From Betaproteobacteria bacterium (GTDB lineage Bacteria; Pseudomonadota; Gammaproteobacteria; Burkholderiales; SG8-41), in the NCBI GenBank assembly GCA_025363575.1, contig JANYDM010000038.1, positions 1 through 29,101 of the forward strand: a DNA stretch of 29,101 nt. The letters run 5' to 3'. Below are positions 23,158 to 29,101 of this stretch, in pieces. The notes under the pieces are model-generated. The model searched no databases. It worked only from the letters and a program-made list of their open reading frames with translations, and had not been told where the DNA came from. A program made the translations under genes and the position numbers. Numbering within the stretch: the first letter of the stretch is position 1; the number at the start of each line of letters is the position of its first letter.

Positions 23158-24948
23158 TCAGAACTGCGCTTCGGTCAGCGCCAGCACGCTGTAGGCGCCG
23201 CCCGTCACCACGCTGACCATACCGGCTGCCTGCGGCAGTATGTGCTCCGCGTAAAAACGCGCGGTCACGATTTTCGCGCGGCAGAACTCCGGGTCGCCTC
23301 CTCCCGCAAGTTTTCCATTGGCGACCAGCGCCGCGCGCGCCATCAACCAGCCGCCTGCGACCGTTCCCCATAATTTCAGGAAAGGCACCGAGACGGCGGC
23401 AACCGCATTGGGATCCTTTGGAAACGTATCCACGACCCATTGCGTGGCGGTGGCGAGGCCGTCCACCGCGCGCCTGAGATTTTCCCGCGCGGCAGCGACA
23501 TCGTTGTTCTTGCACACGACCAGCTTGCTGTCCAGTTTGCGCATTACGTCGATGATGGCGAAAGCGGTCGCGCCTTTTTCGAACCCGGTCTTGCGGCCGA
23601 CCAGATCGGCGGCCTGGATGCCTGTGGTGCCTTCGTAGATCGTCGTGATGCGCGCGTCGCGCAAATATTGCGCGGCGCCCGTCTCCTCGATGAATCCCAT
23701 GCCGCCGTGGATCTGGACGCCGGTCGACGCCACTTCGACGCTTTGCTCCGTGCACCAGCCCTTGACGATGGGAATCAGGAAGTCGACCAGCGCCTGATTT
23801 TTGCGGCGCTCCTTGTCATCGGGATGATGATTGGCTTTGTCGAGCGCCGCCGATGCGGAGTACGCCACTGCGCGCATCGCCTCGGTCTGCGCTTTCATGG
23901 TGAGCAGCATGCGCTTCACGTCAGGGTGGTGAATGATGGTTACGCGATCGCCGCTCTTCTGCCCGATCGCGCGGCCCTGCACGCGCGTCTTCGCGTACTC
24001 GCGCGCGTGCTGATACGCGCGCTCGGCGAGCGCCACGCCCTCGAGTCCCACGCCAAGGCGCGCGTGGTTCATCATGATGAACATGTACTCGAGCCCGCGG
24101 TTCTCCTCGCCGACCAGATAACCCACCGCGCCTTTGCCGTCGCCGTATGCGAGCACGCAGGTCGGGCTCGCATTGATGCCCATTTTGTGCTCGATCGACA
24201 CGCATTTGACATCGTTACGCTCGCCGAGCGTGCCGTCGTCGTTGACCAGAAACTTCGGCACGATGAACAGTGAAATGCCTTTCACGCCTTCGGGCGCGGT
24301 GGGCGTGCGCGCGAGCACGAGGTGGATGATGTTCTCCGCCATGTCGTGCTCGCCCCACGTGATGAATATCTTGGTGCCGTGCAAGCGGTAGTGGTCGCCC
24401 TCCGGGTCCGCGCGCGTGCGCACGGCCGACAAGTCAGAGCCGGCCTGCGGCTCGGTAAGATTCATCGTGCCGGTCCATTCGCCGGCCGTCAGCTTGTGCA
24501 GGTATTTTTCTTTCTGTACCGGCGAGCCTTTGAGCTCCAGCGCCGCCAGCACACCCGAAGTGAGCATGGGGCACAGGCAGAACGCCATGTTGGCGCTGTT
24601 CCACATTTCCTGCACCGGCATCGAGACCACGTGCGGCAGCCCTTGGCCGCCGAACGCAGTCTCGCCCGAGAGTCCGTTCCAGCCGCCTTCAATGAACTGG
24701 CGGTAAGCTTCTTTGAAGCCTGGCGAAGAAGTGACTTTTGAATCGGCGAGTTTCGCGCCTTGCTGGTCGCCGCCGCGATTAAGTGGATCGAGCACGCCCG
24801 CGGCGAATTTTCCGGCTTCCTCGAGCACTGCATCGACGAGATCCGGAGTTACTTCAGCGCAATCAGGCATCGCCGTAATATCGGCGAGCCCGACGAGGTC
24901 CTTGATGACGAACTGCATGTCCTGCAACGGCGCGGTATAGGTAGACAA
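23158..24948 (-). CDS. Acyl-CoA dehydrogenase with C-terminal extension (DmdC/AcdA-like class)
   Basis: A 596-residue FAD-dependent acyl-CoA dehydrogenase. The core has GGWNGLSGETAFGGQGLP, WTGTMNLTEPQAGSDLSAV (FAD contact), IFITWGEHD, HKMGINASPTC, and VQIHGGMGFIEETGAAQYLRD; ITTIYEGTTGIQAADLVGRK carries the catalytic Glu in the YEGTT motif. The ~130 residues after this form the extra helical domain of the longer class that includes 3-methylmercaptopropionyl-CoA dehydrogenases. Substrate is not determined. The frame extends upstream, but TTG 24948 has GGAGGAG eight bases ahead and is the best start. It follows etfA after a 95-base spacer of heptamer repeats, so EtfAB is its likely electron acceptor. 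Confidence 0.92.
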   Translation of the reverse strand: MSTYTAPLQDMQFVIKDLVGLADITAMPDCAEVTPDLVDAVLEEAGKFAAGVLDPLNRGGDQQGAKLADSKVTSSPGFKEAYRQFIEGGWNGLSGETAFGGQGLPHVVSMPVQEMWNSANMAFCLCPMLTSGVLAALELKGSPVQKEKYLHKLTAGEWTGTMNLTEPQAGSDLSAVRTRADPEGDHYRLHGTKIFITWGEHDMAENIIHLVLARTPTAPEGVKGISLFIVPKFLVNDDGTLGERNDVKCVSIEHKMGINASPTCVLAYGDGKGAVGYLVGEENRGLEYMFIMMNHARLGVGLEGVALAERAYQHAREYAKTRVQGRAIGQKSGDRVTIIHHPDVKRMLLTMKAQTEAMRAVAYSASAALDKANHHPDDKERRKNQALVDFLIPIVKGWCTEQSVEVASTGVQIHGGMGFIEETGAAQYLRDARITTIYEGTTGIQAADLVGRKTGFEKGATAFAIIDVMRKLDSKLVVCKNNDVAAARENLRRAVDGLATATQWVVDTFPKDPNAVAAVSVPFLKLWGTVAGGWLMARAALVANGKLAGGGDPEFCRAKIVTARFYAEHILPQAAGMVSVVTGGAYSVLALTEAQF

Positions 24949-24969
24949 TGCGTTCTCCTCCGTCGGACA

Positions 24970-25046
24970 GCAATGCGCGATGAGCAATGGGTGAAATGCA
25001 CTCACCCTTCACTCGGTCAGCCCTTCACTTCACCACTCACCACTCA
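24970..25046. repeat. Heptamer repeats with opposite-facing halves, reaching into the etfA stop codon
   Basis: Left units of GCAATGG type run in register from 24970 to 24997. On the right, CACTTCA and two CCACTCA units are in register at 25026-25046, and the last one supplies the etfA TGA stop. The halves are partly complementary (GATGAGC...GGTGA against TCACC...CTCATAGC), so the transcript could fold. The middle part is more degenerate. Same repeat class as at 5425-5505 and 9879-9913. Confidence 0.65.
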
Positions 25047-25973
25047 TAGCGCAGCTGTGAGCTCAGGCACTGCCTTGAACAGGTCTTCCACCAGCCAGTA
25101 GTTCGCGACCTGGAATATCGGCGCCTCGGCATCTTTGTTAATGGCGACGATGACCTTGCTGTCCTTCATCCCCGCGAGATGCTGGATGGCGCCGGAGATG
25201 CCGACCGCGACGTAAAGCTCGGGGGCGACGATCTTGCCCGTCTGGCCGACCTGATAATCATTCGGCACGAAGCCGGAATCGACCGCTGCGCGTGATGCGC
25301 CGACCGCCGCACCGAGCTTGTCAGCGAGTGCCTCGAGCAATTTGAAGTTTTCGCCATTGCCCATGCCGCGGCCGCCGGACACGATGATGCGCGCCGCGGT
25401 AAGTTCCGGCCGGCTGGACTTAGTAAGCTCATGGCCTTTGAATTGCGACAGGCCGCTGTCGGCAACCGCTGCGACGTTTTCGATCGGCGCCGCGCTTGCC
25501 GCCGCGCCGGCCGCGTCAAAGCCGGTAATGCGCACGGTGATGATCTTGATCGCGTCTTTCGACTGCACGGTGGTCATCACGTTGCCGGCGTAAGTCGGCC
25601 GCACGAAAGTGTCGGGCGACACGATGGCACTGATGTCGGAAATCTGCTGGACGTCCAGCAGCGCCGCCACGCGCGGCATGAAATTCTTGCCGAACCCTGT
25701 GGCCGGCGCGAGGATGTGTGTGTAGTTCTTGGCGATGGACAGCACCATTGCCGCCATGTTTTCGGCAAGCGGCGCCGCATAATGCGACGCGTCGGCGACC
25801 AGGACTTGCTTTACACCTTCGACTTTTGCCGCCGCTGCGGCAGCGTCCGCGCATCCGCTGCCCGCAACCAGCACGCTGATATCGCCGCCGAGTTTAGCCG
25901 CCGCTGCAATCGTGTTGGCGACACCCGTCTTGAGTTGCTTGTTGTCGTGTTCCGCTATGACGAGGATAGCCAT
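25044..25973 (-). CDS. etfA: Electron transfer flavoprotein subunit alpha
   Basis: The FAD-binding subunit of ETF, 309 residues, full length. It accepts electrons from acyl-CoA dehydrogenases and passes them to ETF-ubiquinone oxidoreductase. The C-terminal FAD domain shows [62 protein letters not shown] and [17 protein letters not shown], all canonical. The N-terminal part is [14 protein letters not shown]. The start ATG overlaps the etfB stop by one base (TGATG), so the two subunits are translationally coupled, giving equal amounts. The stop lies inside a heptamer repeat. Confidence 0.96.
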   Translation of the reverse strand: MAILVIAEHDNKQLKTGVANTIAAAAKLGGDISVLVAGSGCADAAAAAAKVEGVKQVLVADASHYAAPLAENMAAMVLSIAKNYTHILAPATGFGKNFMPRVAALLDVQQISDISAIVSPDTFVRPTYAGNVMTTVQSKDAIKIITVRITGFDAAGAAASAAPIENVAAVADSGLSQFKGHELTKSSRPELTAARIIVSGGRGMGNGENFKLLEALADKLGAAVGASRAAVDSGFVPNDYQVGQTGKIVAPELYVAVGISGAIQHLAGMKDSKVIVAINKDAEAPIFQVANYWLVEDLFKAVPELTAAL

Positions 25974-26722
25974 CAGATCACCTTCGCTTCGTTTTTCAGT
26001 TTATTGACCAGCTCGGCCACGTCGGCGACTTTCACGCCCGCGCCGCGCTTAGGCGGTTCTTCCACTTTGAGCGTAGTCAGCCGCGGCGTGACATCCACGC
26101 CCAGCGCGTCAGGCTTGATGTTCTCGAGCGGCTTCTTTTTCGCTTTCATGATATTGGGCAGCGTCACGTAGCGCGGCTCGTTAAGGCGCAGATCGGTGGT
26201 GACGACGGCCGGCATCCTGACGCTGATGTTTTCGAGCCCGCCATCGACTTCACGCGTTATCTCAGCGCGGTCGCCCGCGATTTCAACCTTGGAAATGAAA
26301 GCCGCCTGCGGCCAGCCAAGCAGCGCGGCAAGCATCTGCCCGGTCTGGTTGCAATCGTCGTCGATCGCCTGCTTGCCGGTAATCACGAGGCCCGGCTTTT
26401 CCTTGTCGACGATGGCCTTCAATAATTTGGCCACCGCGAGCGGCTGAACTTCGGATGTTGTTTCGACCAGGATGGCGCGATCCGCGCCCATTGCCAGCGC
26501 CGTGCGCAGCGTCTCCGTGCATTGCAGGACACCGATCGACACGACGACGATTTCGCTGATGGTGCCCGCTTCTTTCATGCGCACAGCCTGCTCGACCGCG
26601 ATTTCGCAGAACGGGTTCATCGCCATTTTAACGTTCGCGGTTTCCACGCCCGTGCCGTCCGCCTTGACGCGCACTTTGATATTGGGATCGACCACGCGCT
26701 TGATAGGGACCAAGACCTTCAT
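25973..26722 (-). CDS. etfB: Electron transfer flavoprotein subunit beta
   Basis: The AMP-binding subunit of ETF, 249 residues. [19 protein letters not shown] at the N-terminus, [31 protein letters not shown], and [24 protein letters not shown] are hallmark segments; [23 protein letters not shown] is the recognition-loop region contacting dehydrogenases. ATG 26722 has GAGGTGG just ahead; the longer open frame starts within untranslated leader. It is the first gene of the etfB-etfA-acyl-CoA dehydrogenase cluster, 117 bases past the livM stop. Confidence 0.96.
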   Translation of the reverse strand: MKVLVPIKRVVDPNIKVRVKADGTGVETANVKMAMNPFCEIAVEQAVRMKEAGTISEIVVVSIGVLQCTETLRTALAMGADRAILVETTSEVQPLAVAKLLKAIVDKEKPGLVITGKQAIDDDCNQTGQMLAALLGWPQAAFISKVEIAGDRAEITREVDGGLENISVRMPAVVTTDLRLNEPRYVTLPNIMKAKKKPLENIKPDALGVDVTPRLTTLKVEEPPKRGAGVKVADVAELVNKLKNEAKVI

Positions 26723-26769
26723 TACCACCTCGAGTTGAAATGTGCGGCGGCAGCCGCGGAAAGAGCGGA

Positions 26770-26775
26770 ATTTTA
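26770..26775 (-). promoter_or_regulatory. Possible -10 element of the etfB promoter
   Basis: The minus strand reads TAAAAT in a GC-rich spacer, 48 bases ahead of the etfB start, five of six consensus bases. No good -35 is present at normal spacing (TTTAGC lies about 20 bases upstream), so this is only a candidate. If right, etfBA would be transcribed independently of the liv genes. Confidence 0.2.
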
Positions 26776-26839
26776 CCGGATTAAGACGCCGGGCGCTAAA
26801 GCAGACTCGAGCGCCGCGCACTGCCGAAGCTAACCACCA

Positions 26840-27865
26840 CTATCCCGGCGCACGTGCATTCATCGCCTGCCGGTTGTGCGGCTGGCCTCTTCGCTTGCGG
26901 ATGAACGCCGCCAGTTCGCCGACTATCCCGCGCCGGAACGCGAGCACGCAAATGACAAAAATAAGGCCCGTTACTATCGTCACCGAGTCGCCGATGGTCT
27001 TGAACCATTCGATACCCGTCTGCGCGGCCAGCAGCTCGCCGAATTCGCCGATACGGTTTTCGAGCGTCTTCACGATGAATGCGCCGGCGACCGGCCCCAG
27101 CACGGTGCCCATACCGCCGAGCAGCGTCATCAGCACGACCTCGCCCGACATATGCCAGTGCACGTCGGTGAGCGTTTCGAAACCCAGTACCAGCGTCTTG
27201 GTCGAGCCCGCGAGCCCCGATAGCGCCGCCGAAAGAACGAATGCAAGCAATTTGTATTTATCGACGTCGTAGCCGAGCGACAGCGCGCGCGGCTCGTTTT
27301 CGCGGATGGCCGTCAGCACCTGGCCAAACGGCGAATGGATCGCGCGATGAATGATGCAGAAGCCGAGTACGAAGATCGCGAACACCAGGTAGTAAAGCGT
27401 GCGGTCGTCTGCGAGATTGATGAAACCGAGCAGGTAGCCGCGCGGCACGCCCTGCAGCCCGTCTTCGCCGCCGGTGAATTTGGCCTGCAGGCAAAAAAAG
27501 TACAGCATCTGCGCGAGCGCGAGCGTGATCATCGCGAAATAAATACCATGGCGGCGGATGGCGAGGCTGCCGATCAGATAGCCAAGCAGCGCAGCGGTCG
27601 CCGTGCCGAAAAGCAGACCGAGTTCGGGCGGAAATCCCCATAGTTTCACCGCAACGCCCATGGCGTAGCCTGCCATGCCCAGAAAGGCCGCGTGGCCGAA
27701 GGACAGCAGGCCGGTGTAGCCGATGAGCAGGTTGAAGGCGCACGCGAACAGCGCAAAACACAACGCCTGCATCAGGAAGATCGGATAGAGCACGAACGGC
27801 GCGATGAGCCCCGCCGCGACGAGCACTCCGTAGCCGATCGCGCTCATTTTTAAGCGACCGCTCAT
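26840..27865 (-). CDS. livM: Branched-chain amino acid ABC transporter permease, LivM type
   Basis: Inner-membrane permease of a LIV-I type importer, 341 residues with about nine to ten membrane segments. Family landmarks are LLIGYTGLLSFGHAAFLGMAGY near residue 45-66, RRHGIYFAMITLALAQM, REN-EPRALSLGYDV (the loop docking the ATPases), and VVLMTLLGGMGTVLGPVAGA. The start overlaps the livH stop by four bases (ATGA), so the permease pair is coupled. No livG/livF ATPase genes follow; the next gene is etfB, so those lie elsewhere. The tail (RKRRGQPHNRQ) is basic and slightly long. Ligand could be branched-chain amino acids, amides or other small acids. Confidence 0.93.
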   Translation of the reverse strand: MSGRLKMSAIGYGVLVAAGLIAPFVLYPIFLMQALCFALFACAFNLLIGYTGLLSFGHAAFLGMAGYAMGVAVKLWGFPPELGLLFGTATAALLGYLIGSLAIRRHGIYFAMITLALAQMLYFFCLQAKFTGGEDGLQGVPRGYLLGFINLADDRTLYYLVFAIFVLGFCIIHRAIHSPFGQVLTAIRENEPRALSLGYDVDKYKLLAFVLSAALSGLAGSTKTLVLGFETLTDVHWHMSGEVVLMTLLGGMGTVLGPVAGAFIVKTLENRIGEFGELLAAQTGIEWFKTIGDSVTIVTGLIFVICVLAFRRGIVGELAAFIRKRRGQPHNRQAMNARAPG

Positions 27866-28746
27866 TTCTCGCGCCCGAACAGCCCGGCAGGCCGCACCAT
27901 CAGCACGATCGCCATGATGACGAACACGACGGTGGATGATGCCTCCGGGTAGTACACCTTGGTCAGCCCTTCGATGATGCCGAGCCCGAGGCCGGTGACG
28001 ATAGAGCCCATGATGGAGCCCATGCCGCCGATCACCACCACCGCGAACACGATGATGATGAGATTGGAACCCATCAGCGGGTTGACCTGAATGATGGGCG
28101 CGGCCAGCACGCCGGCAAAAGCGGCGAGCGCAACACCGAATCCGTACGTGAGCGTCACCATCAGCGGCACGTTAATGCCGAACGCCTGCACGAGCTTCGG
28201 GTTCTCGGTGCCTGCGCGCAGATAGGCGCCCAGCCGCGTGCGCTCGATCACGAACCATGTCATCAGGCACACCCCGAGCGATGCGACGACAACCCAGGCG
28301 CGGTAGTTCGGCAGCGTCATGAATCCGACGTCCGTCGCGCCGCGCAAAATGTCCGGCACCGGGTACGGCTGGCCCGACACGCCGTAGACGGAACGGAAGA
28401 GGCCTTCGAGCACCAGCGTCAGGCCGAAGGTCAGCAGCAGGCCGTACAAATGATCGAGTTTATAGAGCCGGCGCAGCATGGTGCGCTCTATCACCATGCC
28501 GAATATTCCCACGGCGAGCGGCGCCAGTATCAGCGCGGGCCAGTAGCCGATGCCAAATTTTTCCAGGACGATGACTGCAACGTAGGCGCCCATCATGTAG
28601 ACAGCGCCGTGCGTGAAGTTGATGATGTTGAGCAGGCCGAAGATGACGGCGAGCCCGAGCGACAGCATGGCGTAAAACGAGCCATTGACGAGCCCGAGCA
28701 GAAGCTGCCCGAACATCGCCTGCAATGGAACGCCGAAGATCTCCAT
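27862..28746 (-). CDS. livH: Branched-chain amino acid ABC transporter permease, LivH type
   Basis: Inner-membrane permease partner of LivM, 294 residues, about eight membrane segments. LVNGSFYAMLSLGLAVIFGLLNIINFTHGAVYMMGAYVAV is the family signature at residues 18-57, with ERTRLGAYLRAGTENPKLVQAFGINV as the ATPase-contact loop and GGMGSIMGSIVTGLGLGIIEGL near the end. ATG 28746 follows the livK stop by 36 bases and has only a weak GAG ahead. With livM it forms the channel of a periplasmic-binding-protein importer. Which solute is carried depends on the binding protein, only partly visible here. Confidence 0.94.
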   Translation of the reverse strand: MEIFGVPLQAMFGQLLLGLVNGSFYAMLSLGLAVIFGLLNIINFTHGAVYMMGAYVAVIVLEKFGIGYWPALILAPLAVGIFGMVIERTMLRRLYKLDHLYGLLLTFGLTLVLEGLFRSVYGVSGQPYPVPDILRGATDVGFMTLPNYRAWVVVASLGVCLMTWFVIERTRLGAYLRAGTENPKLVQAFGINVPLMVTLTYGFGVALAAFAGVLAAPIIQVNPLMGSNLIIIVFAVVVIGGMGSIMGSIVTGLGLGIIEGLTKVYYPEASSTVVFVIMAIVLMVRPAGLFGREK

Positions 28747-28782
28747 ATGTAACGTCTCTACTTATCTTGCCGCTTCGTGATC

Positions 28783-29101
28783 TTACTTCCCGACTAGCAC
28801 ACACCTCGACCGCGAGAGCGGAAGGAAGGCCTGATCGGCGGGTATCGTGGCTTTCACCGTGAAGTAGTCCCAAGGGTACTTAGACTCCGACGGCTTTTTC
28901 ACCTGCATCAGGTACATGTCGTGCATCATGCGGCCGTCGGCGCGGATGTAGCCGTTCTTGGCAAACATGTCGTTGATTGTCGTTTTCTTCATTTGCGCCA
29001 TGACGGCGTCGGAATTGTCGGTCCCCGCAGCTTGCACGGCTTTGAGATAAGTCATCACCGCCGAGTAGACGCCCGCCTGGTTCATGCTCGGCATCTTGCG
29101 C
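28783..29101 (-). CDS. ABC transporter substrate-binding protein, LivK-type, C-terminal part
   Basis: The last ~106 residues of a periplasmic binding protein; the frame runs out of the right window edge and the start is missing. MNQAGVYSAVMTYLKAVQAAGT, MAQMKKTTINDMFAKNGYIRADGRMMHDMYLMQVKKP and PWDYFTVKATIPADQAF are characteristic of the urea/amide/branched-chain amino acid binding family's C-terminal lobe. It precedes livH and livM by a 36-base gap in the same direction and should supply their ligand. Many paralogues of this type in betaproteobacteria bind aromatic or aliphatic acids, so the ligand need not be an amino acid. Confidence 0.9.
   Translation of the reverse strand, partial: RKMPSMNQAGVYSAVMTYLKAVQAAGTDNSDAVMAQMKKTTINDMFAKNGYIRADGRMMHDMYLMQVKKPSESKYPWDYFTVKATIPADQAFLPLSRSRCVLVGK

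Overview
The window looks like chromosome from a high-GC betaproteobacterium, most likely in or near Burkholderiales. The inference rests on GC-rich codon use, two tripartite-tricarboxylate (Bug/TctC) binding proteins that lack partner permeases, a YciA-type thioesterase, an etfBA-acyl-CoA dehydrogenase cluster and a LivHM transporter. No rRNA, tRNA, CRISPR array or prophage is visible. The only mobile element is an IS1595-family transposase at the left edge.

Left part (1-1461): a short, unrecognised truncated reading frame and the IS1595-type transposase. Next (1462-15952, all on the minus strand, transcribed right to left) comes a large fatty-acid degradation block: fadE-type acyl-CoA dehydrogenase, enoyl-CoA hydratase, SDR dehydrogenase, fadD-type acyl-CoA ligase, hot-dog thioesterase, FadL outer-membrane channel, FadN-type dehydrogenase/hydratase, FadA-type thiolase, a chalcone-isomerase-like exported protein and a membrane protein fused to a spermidine-synthase-like domain. 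Together these cover import (FadL), activation (FadD), dehydrogenation (FadE), hydration and second oxidation (FadN type, ECH, SDR) and thiolysis (FadA).

Middle part (16166-23143, mostly plus strand): a Bug protein followed by an alpha/beta-hydrolase whose nucleophile position is lysine; a tiny ORF built on a 9-bp tandem repeat; a minus-strand Rcp1-type response regulator; a minus-strand family-2 glycosyltransferase; an exported Tyr/Pro-rich protein with a glycine-zipper lipoprotein behind a striking inverted-repeat promoter region; and a TauD/TfdA dioxygenase adjoining a second Bug protein.

Right part (23158-29101, minus strand): livK (cut by the window edge), livH and livM, then etfB, etfA and an acyl-CoA dehydrogenase of the large C-terminal-extension type. 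EtfAB would take electrons from the acyl-CoA dehydrogenases here, including FadE of the other block.

The most unusual non-coding signal is a set of degenerate tandem heptamer repeats in three spacers between same-strand genes (5425-5505, 9879-9913, 24970-25046). Each begins at or within about ten bases of the upstream gene's stop codon, and one forms a nearly 83-bp imperfect palindrome. No previously undescribed defence or biosynthetic system is evident; the strongest candidates for a second look are the heptamer arrays, the serine-less hydrolase, and the palindromic operators at 16022-16034 and 20193-20211.
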